Positions 8,703 to 16,557 of a stretch of DNA of 39,081 nucleotides are shown in pieces. The notes beneath the pieces are model-generated. The model saw nothing but the letters and a program-made list of their open reading frames with translations, did not search any database and was not told the origin of the DNA. Origin of the DNA: Ruminococcus sp. (GTDB taxonomy: Bacteria; Bacillota; Clostridia; Oscillospirales; Acutalibacteraceae). Where the stretch lies: contig JAFLSJ010000007.1 of assembly GCA_022511005.1 (NCBI GenBank), positions 1 to 39,081 of the forward strand, read 5' to 3'. Each line of letters opens with the position of its first letter. Position 1 is the stretch's first letter. A program made the translations under genes and the position numbers.

Positions 8703-9407
8703 ATGTTCGGTTATTTATATTATTATAACTGGTCATATTTAGTGCTTATGATTCCTTGTATTATTATCAGCTTAATATGCCAGATAAGAGTACAGTCAGC
8801 ATACTCAAAATATTCGAAAATCCAAAATAGCCGTCATATGACAGGTGCTCAGGCGGCACAGCATGTTTTAATGAGCAACGGCGTTACAAATGTAAGAATT
8901 GAGCGAGTAGGAGGAAAGCTTACCGACCATTTTGACCCCAGAACCAATGTTATAAGACTTTCTGAGGGCGTTTATGATTCTGCAACGGTTGCGGCGGTAG
9001 GTATTGCCGCTCACGAGGCAGGTCATGCCGTTCAGCATGCACAGAATTATTTGCCTAATAAAATAAGGTCGGCAATTTTACCGGTTGCAAATATCGGTTC
9101 AAAATTAAGTTGGATATTTATAATAATCGGACTTGCTATGCCTAATTTCGGTAATCTTATGCTTAATATAGGCATTGTATTTTTTGCGGCGTCGGTTCTT
9201 TTTACGGTAGCAACCCTGCCTGTTGAGTTTAATGCCTCAGCAAGAGCATTAAGATGTATAAGAGAAACAAATATTTTGTATGAAGATGAATATGCAGGTG
9301 CAAGGTCGGTCTTAAGAGCTGCCGCAATGACATATGTAGCCGCTGCACTTACAGCAATGTTACAGCTATTGCGACTTATTCTGATTGCAAACAGTAGGCG
9401 GAGATAA
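8703..9407 (+). CDS. YugP-type neutral zinc metallopeptidase (membrane)
   Basis: A 234-residue membrane protein with a hydrophobic N-terminus, the zinc-protease motif HEAGH at 104-108 (in IAAHEAGHAVQHA), two hydrophobic segments at about 120-170, and LPVEFNASARALR, where the Glu is a likely third metal ligand. This matches the YugP/DUF4227-like zinc peptidase family; its substrate is not known. It sits between fmt and rsmB, a common location in Clostridia. AAGGAG precedes the ATG. Confidence 0.88.
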   Translation: MFGYLYYYNWSYLVLMIPCIIISLICQIRVQSAYSKYSKIQNSRHMTGAQAAQHVLMSNGVTNVRIERVGGKLTDHFDPRTNVIRLSEGVYDSATVAAVGIAAHEAGHAVQHAQNYLPNKIRSAILPVANIGSKLSWIFIIIGLAMPNFGNLMLNIGIVFFAASVLFTVATLPVEFNASARALRCIRETNILYEDEYAGARSVLRAAAMTYVAAALTAMLQLLRLILIANSRRR

Positions 9408-9409
9408 AT

Positions 9410-10780
9410 ATGCCGAATAGTATCTCAAATAATATTTCAAGTAATACGCTAAACCCGAGAAATATTGCATTTAAAATACTTTTAAAAATAGAAACTAATG
9501 ATTCTTATTCATCACTGTTACTCCAAAATTCAATAAAAGAAAATAAACTATCAAATTTAGATGTGTCATTTGTATCTGCAATAGTTTACGGCGTAATTGA
9601 AAGGCAAATTACACTTGATTATATTTTAAAACAGTATTCCAAAATTCCTCTGAGAAAAATTGAAAAGAAAACTCTTGTTATTCTGAGAATGGGACTGTAT
9701 CAGATATTGTATATGGATAAAGTCCCTGATTCTGCCGCTGTAAACGAAAGCGTAAAGCTTGCTAAGAAACAACATTTAACACAGTCATCAGGTTTTATCA
9801 ACGGAATTTTAAGAAGCTTTTTAAGAGCAGAAAAGCAATATAAATTACCGGATGAAAATGATAAAAGTCTTTATTTATCTGTTTTATATTCCTGCCCTAA
9901 GGAAATTATTTCAATGTGGCTTGAAAGCTACGGAGAAGAAAATACAGAGGGGATATTGAAAAGTCTTTTTAACAGACCGCCCTTGTATGCAAGGGTAAAC
10001 ACTCTTAAAACATCTTCCGAGGATTTAATTAAAACCTTAGAAGAAAACGGTATAAAAGCAGAGGTAACAGATATTTTAAATACCGCTTTGCTCCTTGAAA
10101 ATACAGGCTCTATAGAAAAAATCAAAGCATTTCAGAATGGTCTGTTCTATATTCAGGATTTGTCCTCACAAATTTGCGTAGAGCTAATATCTGCAAAGCC
10201 ACATCATCTGGTAATGGATGTTTGTTCTGCTCCCGGCGGAAAATCAATGGGCTGTGCAATAAATATGCAAAATAGGGGCAAGGTTTATTCTTATGATATG
10301 TATGAGCATAAGGTGAAGTTAATAAATTCTGCTTCAAAAAGACTTGGAATAAACATAGTAAATTCCTCAGTAAGAGATGCACAGAAAGATAATCGAAAAT
10401 TACCTTTAATGGACAGAGTCCTCTGTGATGTACCATGCAGTGGATTGGGAATACTCAGGCGGAAGCCTGAAATCAGGTATAAAAAAGATATACTCGATAA
10501 TTCTCTGCCTGAAATTCAATATGAAATTTTAAAAAATAATTCCCGTTATGTTTCTTTTGGCGGTTTGTTGATTTATTCAACCTGCACCCTAAATCCAAAA
10601 GAAAACAGAGAGGTTGCCGACAGATTTTTACACGAGAACAAGGATTTTGAGCCTTATAATATAAAAATGTCAGATAAAATAAAAAGAGGAATTAATGAGC
10701 CTGAAAATCAGCTTACTTTATTTCCACATCTAAACAATACAGACGGATTTTTCATTTCTGTTTTCAGAAAGCGTGGTTAA
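9410..10780 (+). CDS. rsmB: 16S rRNA m5C967 methyltransferase
   Basis: The 456-residue protein has an N-terminal NusB-like RNA-binding domain (about 15-150) and a C-terminal SAM-dependent Rossmann domain with DVCSAPGGKS. The two catalytic cysteines are in DVPCSGLG and STCTLNPKEN. It methylates cytosine 967 of 16S rRNA (Escherichia coli numbering). It begins two bases after the zinc peptidase stop codon, so it is probably co-translated. Confidence 0.94.
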   Translation: MPNSISNNISSNTLNPRNIAFKILLKIETNDSYSSLLLQNSIKENKLSNLDVSFVSAIVYGVIERQITLDYILKQYSKIPLRKIEKKTLVILRMGLYQILYMDKVPDSAAVNESVKLAKKQHLTQSSGFINGILRSFLRAEKQYKLPDENDKSLYLSVLYSCPKEIISMWLESYGEENTEGILKSLFNRPPLYARVNTLKTSSEDLIKTLEENGIKAEVTDILNTALLLENTGSIEKIKAFQNGLFYIQDLSSQICVELISAKPHHLVMDVCSAPGGKSMGCAINMQNRGKVYSYDMYEHKVKLINSASKRLGINIVNSSVRDAQKDNRKLPLMDRVLCDVPCSGLGILRRKPEIRYKKDILDNSLPEIQYEILKNNSRYVSFGGLLIYSTCTLNPKENREVADRFLHENKDFEPYNIKMSDKIKRGINEPENQLTLFPHLNNTDGFFISVFRKRG

Positions 10781-10783
10781 ACT

Positions 10784-11821
10784 TTGCTTAAAGATATTAA
10801 ATCTTTCACTTATGATGAGCTTGAAAATTTAATAGTAACGGCAGGATTTCCGAAATTCAGGGCTAAGCAGGTTTCACTTTGGCTTAAAAAAGGTGTTACA
10901 TCTTTTGATGAAATGAACAATATTCCCAAAGAAATTCGTGAGTTTTTAAAAATAAGTAGTTACATTTCTGTTGCAAATATTGAAAAAAAACTAATTTCAA
11001 TGTATGATGATACGGTGAAGTACCTTTTTAAATTTAGCGACGGCGAATATGTAGAATCTGTTGTTATGAAATACATACACGGTTACACTATATGTGTATC
11101 AACACAGGTTGGCTGTAAAATGGGCTGTACCTTTTGTGCTACAGGCAAAAGCGGTTATTCAAGAGATTTAACACCGTCGGAAATTATCGCTCAAATTGAA
11201 GCGGCTCAAAAGGATTTGAATATAAGAATTTCCAATGTAGTTCTTATGGGCATGGGAGAGCCTCTTGATAATTTTGAAAATGTAGTAAAGTTTTTAAAAC
11301 TTGTAAGCAGTGAAGATAATCTTAATATCGGGTTACGTCATATAACCGTATCGACCTGCGGAATTGTACCTAAAATCTATGAGCTTGCAGATTTAAACTT
11401 ACCCGTAACCTTATCAGTATCACTTCACGCACCAAACGATGAAATACGTTCAAAAACAATGCCGATTAACAAAAAGTATAATATCAGTCAGTTAATCGAG
11501 GCTTGTATATATTATTTTAATACAACAAAAAGACGTGTTTCCTTTGAATATGCAATGATTGAAAATGTAAATGATTCAGATGATAATGCAAAAGAGCTTG
11601 CAAAGCTTCTGTCTGTTTTGCCTTGCCATGTGAATTTAATACCTGTCAATGCAGTAAAAGGAACCCATTATAACAAAAGCTCAAAAGTAAGGCAAAAAGC
11701 TTTTATAGAGATTTTATCAAAAAAAGGAATTAAAGCGACTGTAAGAAGAACCTTAGGAAGCGACATAAACGCTTCCTGCGGTCAGCTTAAAAGAAATTAT
11801 GAGGATAAAGGAGGTAAATAA
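10784..11821 (+). CDS. rlmN: Dual-specificity rRNA/tRNA m2A methyltransferase (radical SAM)
   Basis: A 345-residue radical SAM enzyme that makes 2-methyladenosine in 23S rRNA A2503 and in some tRNAs. The [4Fe-4S] cysteines are C111, C115 and C118 (GCKMGCTFCATG), and the catalytic cysteine lies in the C-terminal SCGQL. The start is TTG three bases after rsmB, with only a weak ribosome binding site; the family N-terminus (KDIKSFTYDEL) supports it. The 3' end carries AAAGGAGGT, which serves prpC. Confidence 0.95.
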   Translation: MLKDIKSFTYDELENLIVTAGFPKFRAKQVSLWLKKGVTSFDEMNNIPKEIREFLKISSYISVANIEKKLISMYDDTVKYLFKFSDGEYVESVVMKYIHGYTICVSTQVGCKMGCTFCATGKSGYSRDLTPSEIIAQIEAAQKDLNIRISNVVLMGMGEPLDNFENVVKFLKLVSSEDNLNIGLRHITVSTCGIVPKIYELADLNLPVTLSVSLHAPNDEIRSKTMPINKKYNISQLIEACIYYFNTTKRRVSFEYAMIENVNDSDDNAKELAKLLSVLPCHVNLIPVNAVKGTHYNKSSKVRQKAFIEILSKKGIKATVRRTLGSDINASCGQLKRNYEDKGGK

Positions 11822-11822
11822 C

Positions 11823-12548
11823 TTGGAAGTTTTATGTAAAAGTGATGTAGGCTTAATAAGAGAACAAAATCAGGATGACTGCCGCTTCGGAGTTATTTCC
11901 CCAAGTTGTGTATGGGCTGTTGTGTGCGACGGTATGGGCGGAGCGCAAGGCGGAAATATAGCCAGTGCTACTGCTGTAGAATATATAAAATCCCAGGTAG
12001 AACAGCTTTATAACGAAGACCTTACAAAAGAAGAGCTTGGAAATTTAATGGCAGAGATAGTTGTCAATGCAAATCTAAAGGTGTTTGAGCTTGCAGCCTC
12101 AGACAGTGAATTAGCAGGAATGGGAACCACCTGTGAATTTGTATTTGTAAAAGATACAACAGTTCATATTGTTCATATAGGAGACAGTAGAACTTATGCC
12201 ATAAGAGGCGGAAAAATCAAACAGCTTACAGAAGACCATTCCGTAGTAATGGAAATGGTAAAGAGGGGAGAAATCACCTCTGAGCAGGCACAAAATCATC
12301 CCAATAAAAATTATATAACACGAGCTTTAGGCGTAAAGCCCGAGGTACACCTTGACTATATAGAGGCAAACTTTATTTACGGAGATGTACTCCTTATTTG
12401 TACAGACGGTTTGTCAAACTGTGTTTCAACAGGAGATATGGTAAAAATTTGTCACGAAAACAGAGGGAAAAAATTAACCGAAACATTAGTTGAAAGAGCA
12501 AAAGAGAACGGCGGGCCCGATAACATCACCGTAACAGTAATTTATTAA
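11823..12548 (+). CDS. prpC: PPM-type Ser/Thr protein phosphatase (PrpC/Stp)
   Basis: The 241-residue PP2C-type phosphatase is the partner of the next gene, the PASTA kinase. Metal-binding motifs are DGMGG (36-40), GDSRTYAIRGG, CTDGLSN and PDNITV, all complete. TTG at 11823 was chosen because AAAGGAGGT lies seven bases upstream and the product then begins MEVLCKSDVGLIREQNQDD, as in the family. An upstream ATG at 11799 would place the binding site inside the gene. It acts in the cytosol on proteins phosphorylated by PrkC. Confidence 0.94.
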   Translation: MEVLCKSDVGLIREQNQDDCRFGVISPSCVWAVVCDGMGGAQGGNIASATAVEYIKSQVEQLYNEDLTKEELGNLMAEIVVNANLKVFELAASDSELAGMGTTCEFVFVKDTTVHIVHIGDSRTYAIRGGKIKQLTEDHSVVMEMVKRGEITSEQAQNHPNKNYITRALGVKPEVHLDYIEANFIYGDVLLICTDGLSNCVSTGDMVKICHENRGKKLTETLVERAKENGGPDNITVTVIY

Positions 12549-12563
12549 TAGGAGTGTTGAATT

Positions 12564-14711
12564 TTGGATAAGTACATCGGCAAAAAACTTGACGGGCGTT
12601 ATGAAATTCACGAACTCATAGGTGTCGGCGGTATGGCAAATGTATATCGCTGCACAGATACAATAGACGACAGAGAAGTTGCTGTAAAAATATTAAAGGA
12701 TGAATACCTAAATAATGAGGAATTTATAAGACGTTTTAAAAATGAATCAAAAGCAATTGCAATGCTTTCACATCCCAACATTGTAAAAGTTTATGATGTA
12801 AGCTTTGGTGATATGATTCAGTATATTGTAATGGAATATATTGACGGAATCACCCTTAAAGAATATATTGAAATGCAGGGCGTGTTAAGCTGGAAAGAGG
12901 TTGTACATTTTACAACTCAAATTTTAAAGGCTTTACAGCACGCCCATGAAAAAGGCATAGTTCACCGTGATATTAAACCGCAAAATATTATGCTTCTCCA
13001 GAACGGCACTATTAAAGTAACAGACTTTGGTATTGCTCGTTTCTCGGATAAGGCTACAAGGACGATGACAGAGCAGGCAATCGGTTCTGTTCATTATATT
13101 GCACCCGAGCAGGCAAGAGGAGCGTCAACAGACGGAAAATCAGATATTTATTCAGTTGGCGTAATGCTCTATGAAATGCTTACGGGAAGATTGCCTTTTG
13201 AAGCTGACAGCGCAGTTTCCGTTGCTTTAATGCAGCTTCAATCAACTCCCACAATGCCAAGAGTCATAAATCCTGCTATTCCTCAGGGACTTGAGCAGAT
13301 AACAATGAAAGCAATGCAGAAAGATCCTATTAACCGTTATCAGTCGGCTGTAGAGTTATTAACCGATCTTGAAAGATTTCGACTGAACCCTTCGGTTACC
13401 TTTGATTATAACTATTTTGTTGATAATCAACCTACACGAGCTGTGGGAGATTTAAGGGCAACAATCAGGAGAACTCCCAAGAGTCAGGAAAGAAGAACAG
13501 CTGATAGATTAAAATCAAAAGAAGATTATAATGATGATTTTAACAGAAAAAAGGCACCAAGCGGGGATACAGGTGCAATTGACGATTTTGAAGACGATAA
13601 TATCAAGAATCATAAGCCTGCTTATTATGCTGTAAAAGGCGCTTTAATATCGGCAGTCGCAGTAGCTGTAATTGTTTTGCTTTTGTGTGTATTCAGAGCA
13701 TGCTCAACCGCACAGGTTTCAGATGTTGATGTTCCTGAATTTGTAGGAAAAACAATTGTAGAGGTTCAGGAGAATAATCCTAATAAGTTTAATTTTGAAA
13801 TTAAAACCGAGTATGACCAGTCACAGGAAATCGGCTTAATACTTCAGCAGGATCCCGAGCCAAATTCAATGAAGGTAAAACAGGGTGCAACAATTACATT
13901 AACCGTAAACGGCACAGATGCAAATGTAACGGCACCGTTTGTATTAAACAATTCCGAGGAAGATGCAATTCGCTTAATCAGAGAAAAAAATCTGGTTCCG
14001 CAGATTGTTTACGTTGAAAACGAATTGACTCCTGAGGGTTATGTAGCAAATGTATTCCCCAATGCAGGAACTCAGCTTACAATAGGTTCTAATGTATATG
14101 TATACGTTGCAAGCGGTCCGAGAGATAAAAGAGTTACTGTTCCGGATGTTACGGGTCTTACCTTAACTGCTGCACAAGAAAAGTTGGAGGGATTGGGACT
14201 TACCGTTGATACAACTTATGACGAATCAAGCAAAGAGCCAAGAGATACAATTCTTACTCAGTCTCCTTTGCAGTACGGTAAGGTTACCATAGGCACCAAA
14301 ATCAATCTTGTAGCAAGCGCAGGCAAAGAAGATAAAAAAAGAGTAACAATTTATGTTGATTTACCTGCAGACGCTACCGGTGAGATAAATATGTCGGTGC
14401 TTGTTGACGGTGTTGTCAATACGACCTATTCAAAAAATGTATATCCTGAATATTCAAATACAACTACCTTAGAATTTGAAGGTACAGGGACATCTCATAT
14501 AGTTGTTCAGCTTGACGGCAATATTTACAGAGAATATAATATTGACTATTCCACTGGTAATGTAGAAACAACAACTTATGATTATATTGCTCCCACAACA
14601 GAGCCTGTAGTTACCGAGCCTGAAACAGGAGATCCTTATACAGAGGATCCGATGAATAACCCCGACCTTGATACAGAAAACCCAACGGATGATGATACAT
14701 CACTTAATTAA
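12564..14711 (+). CDS. prkC: PASTA-domain Ser/Thr protein kinase (PrkC/Stk1)
   Basis: The 715-residue receptor kinase carries a cytosolic kinase domain (1-275) with glycine loop GVGGMANV, K42, HRD 134-136, DFG 154-156 and APE 180-182, all intact. A charged juxtamembrane region follows, then one membrane helix (about 357-378) and three PASTA repeats (about 388-590). After the repeats there is a beta-rich segment and a Thr/Glu/Asp-rich tail to residue 715, unusual for the family. PASTA domains sense peptidoglycan; such kinases control growth and spore germination. TTG start after AGGAGTG. It forms a two-gene signalling module with prpC. Confidence 0.95.
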   Translation: MDKYIGKKLDGRYEIHELIGVGGMANVYRCTDTIDDREVAVKILKDEYLNNEEFIRRFKNESKAIAMLSHPNIVKVYDVSFGDMIQYIVMEYIDGITLKEYIEMQGVLSWKEVVHFTTQILKALQHAHEKGIVHRDIKPQNIMLLQNGTIKVTDFGIARFSDKATRTMTEQAIGSVHYIAPEQARGASTDGKSDIYSVGVMLYEMLTGRLPFEADSAVSVALMQLQSTPTMPRVINPAIPQGLEQITMKAMQKDPINRYQSAVELLTDLERFRLNPSVTFDYNYFVDNQPTRAVGDLRATIRRTPKSQERRTADRLKSKEDYNDDFNRKKAPSGDTGAIDDFEDDNIKNHKPAYYAVKGALISAVAVAVIVLLLCVFRACSTAQVSDVDVPEFVGKTIVEVQENNPNKFNFEIKTEYDQSQEIGLILQQDPEPNSMKVKQGATITLTVNGTDANVTAPFVLNNSEEDAIRLIREKNLVPQIVYVENELTPEGYVANVFPNAGTQLTIGSNVYVYVASGPRDKRVTVPDVTGLTLTAAQEKLEGLGLTVDTTYDESSKEPRDTILTQSPLQYGKVTIGTKINLVASAGKEDKKRVTIYVDLPADATGEINMSVLVDGVVNTTYSKNVYPEYSNTTTLEFEGTGTSHIVVQLDGNIYREYNIDYSTGNVETTTYDYIAPTTEPVVTEPETGDPYTEDPMNNPDLDTENPTDDDTSLN

Positions 14712-14746
14712 CAGTAGAATAATATTAATATACCGCGAGGATTTTT

Positions 14747-15634
14747 ATGTCGGATAATAAGGTGACAGGAATTATAACTAAATTAACAGGCGGCTTCTAT
14801 TATGTAGAAGCCGCCGAAAATGTATATGAATGTAAAGCAAGAGGAATTTTCAGAAAGAAGGGGAATTCTCCTTTAGTGGGAGATAAGGTGGAAATTACAG
14901 TTCCAAAGGACGGATACTGTGCAATCGAAACGATTTTTCCAAGAAAAAATAAGCTGAAAAGACCGCCCCTTGCAAATATAGATACTTTGGTAATTGTATG
15001 TGCTGCTGCACAGCCGAATCCCAATTTACTTGTTATAGATAAAATGACTGCGGCGGCAGTAAATAATAATATGGAATCTGTAATAGTGATTTCAAAATCA
15101 GATTTAGCAGACAGCTCCGAGATTGCCGAAATATATAAAAAATCAGGTTTTAAGGTGTTTGAATATTCGTCGGAAAATCCTGAAACAGCAAATGATATAA
15201 AACCTGTTTTGAAAGATAAAATAACTGCCTTTACGGGAAATACAGGTGTGGGAAAATCTACACTTCTTAATGTTTTGTTCAAGGATTTAAATTTGGAAAC
15301 AGGGGATATAAGCCAAAAGCTGGGCAGGGGACGTCATACAACAAGAACCGTTGAGCTTTTTAAAATCGACGGCGGTTATGTAGCAGATACTCCCGGTTTT
15401 TCAACAGTCGATCTTGAAAGATACGAAATGATTGAAAAAGAACAGCTTCAGTATTGCTTTCCGGAATTTGAGGAATATTTAGGTATGTGTAAATTTACAT
15501 CATGCGCTCATATTTGTGAAAAAGGCTGTAAAATATTAGAAGAAGTTGATAATGGTAAAATTCCACCCTCACGTCACAACAGCTATAAGATAATGTATGA
15601 TGAGGTTAAAGACATTAAGACGTGGGAAAAATAA
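14747..15634 (+). CDS. rsgA: Ribosome small subunit GTPase A
   Basis: A 295-residue circularly permuted GTPase that matures the 30S subunit. It has an N-terminal OB fold, G4 (SKSD, 116-119) before G1 (GNTGVGKST, 164-172), G3 DTPG (214-217) and a C-terminal zinc cluster with CKFTSCAHICEKGC. The permuted order is diagnostic. The ATG follows GCGAGG. Codons 15-23 contain a perfect 11-bp inverted repeat (separate entry). rpe, often found next, is absent. Confidence 0.96.
   Translation: MSDNKVTGIITKLTGGFYYVEAAENVYECKARGIFRKKGNSPLVGDKVEITVPKDGYCAIETIFPRKNKLKRPPLANIDTLVIVCAAAQPNPNLLVIDKMTAAAVNNNMESVIVISKSDLADSSEIAEIYKKSGFKVFEYSSENPETANDIKPVLKDKITAFTGNTGVGKSTLLNVLFKDLNLETGDISQKLGRGRHTTRTVELFKIDGGYVADTPGFSTVDLERYEMIEKEQLQYCFPEFEEYLGMCKFTSCAHICEKGCKILEEVDNGKIPPSRHNSYKIMYDEVKDIKTWEK
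14789..14815 (+). repeat. Perfect 11-bp hairpin inside the start of rsgA
   Basis: GGCGGCTTCTA (14789-14799) and TAGAAGCCGCC (14805-14815) form a perfect stem with a 5-base loop, about 42 bases after the rsgA start codon. It is much more GC-rich than the surrounding sequence. No T-tract follows, so it does not look like a terminator. Confidence 0.6.
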
Positions 15635-15648
15635 TATGGAGTAAATAA

Positions 15649-16278
15649 ATGAAGTGTGTAATTATTGCAGGTTCACCTGAATATAATATAGATTTTATAA
15701 AGTCACAGATAAATAAAGATGATTTTGTTGTATGTGCAGATAAAGGCTATGAATACTGTAAAAAAGCACAAATTACCCCTGATTTAATAGTGGGAGATTT
15801 TGATTCTTATGACGCTTCTCTTCCTGAAAATGTAGAAACAATAAAGCTTAATCCTGTAAAAGATGATACAGATACTCTTTCCTGTATTAGAAAATGTATG
15901 GAAAAGGGATATAAAGAGTTTGTAATTTTGTGTGCATTAGGCGGAAGATTAGACCATACCTTTGCAAATCTATCCTTGTTGTTATTTCTTTTTAAGAATA
16001 ATTGTACGGGAGTAATAAAAACTGAAAAAGAATCTGTCTATTTAATATCCGATTCAGCACTGAAAGTAGAAAATTTAAAGTCTAAAACATTTTCCGTTTT
16101 CCCTTTCGGGTGTGAAAATGCATATATTAGTTATGAGGGAAAAACAGCTTATCCTGTAGAAAACTTTTTACTGAAATCAGAGTTCCCCATAGGTATTTCA
16201 AATATATTTTTGGAGGATAATGTAAAAATATCAGTAAGCAGCGGAAATGTTATTTTAATTATAAATGAAAATATTTAA
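15649..16278 (+). CDS. thiN: Thiamine pyrophosphokinase
   Basis: The 209-residue enzyme converts thiamine and ATP to thiamine diphosphate. Motifs VCADKGYEYC (28-37), GDFDS (49-53), DDTDT (72-76) and LGGRLDHTFAN are all conserved in ThiN. The ATG follows ATGGAG and lies 14 bases after rsgA. It is the last gene of the long cluster; no strong terminator was seen after it. Confidence 0.94.
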   Translation: MKCVIIAGSPEYNIDFIKSQINKDDFVVCADKGYEYCKKAQITPDLIVGDFDSYDASLPENVETIKLNPVKDDTDTLSCIRKCMEKGYKEFVILCALGGRLDHTFANLSLLLFLFKNNCTGVIKTEKESVYLISDSALKVENLKSKTFSVFPFGCENAYISYEGKTAYPVENFLLKSEFPIGISNIFLEDNVKISVSSGNVILIINENI

Positions 16279-16343
16279 TACAAAATATGTCATTAATTTT
16301 TTATATCTGAATATATAATTTATATTACGGTTTGTAAATATAC

Positions 16344-16419
16344 GGGGATGTAGTTCAGCTGGAAGAATGTTTGACTGGCAGTCAAAAGGTCGTGGGTTCG
16401 AGTCCCATCATCTCCACCA
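16344..16419 (+). tRNA. tRNA-Ala (anticodon GGC)
   Basis: A full 76-base cloverleaf with encoded CCA. The acceptor stem GGGGATG pairs with CATCTCC and contains a G3-U70 wobble pair, the alanine identity element. The anticodon stem-loop TTTGA-CTGGCAG-TCAAA gives anticodon GGC. The T-arm is GTGGG-TTCGAGT-CCCAT. The D-arm GTTC/GAAT contains one G-U pair. Confidence 0.95.
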
Positions 16420-16465
16420 ATAATTCTTTATAACAAAACTGTAACTATATTAACTGTGCAGTTTC

Positions 16466-16495
16466 TTGATTTTTAAATATTCATTATGATATAAT
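16466..16495 (+). promoter_or_regulatory. Promoter for the pseudokinase gene
   Basis: TTGATT (16466-16471) and a perfect TATAAT (16490-16495) are 18 bp apart, about 60 bp upstream of the ATG at 16558 and downstream of the tRNA gene. Confidence 0.5.
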
Positions 16496-16557
16496 TAGTT
16501 AGATTATATTAGCATAGGTTATTAGCGTTAAAATTTGATTAGTTTGGAGTGAAACAA

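Noticed and set aside
14800-15282. 160-codon open frame antisense to rsgA
   Set aside because: It is a mirror of the rsgA reading frame; rsgA motifs are complete on the plus strand.
16344-16419. tRNA-Gly as the identity of the tRNA gene
   Set aside because: The seven-base anticodon loop CTGGCAG places GGC, not GCC, at positions 34-36, and G3-U70 marks alanine.
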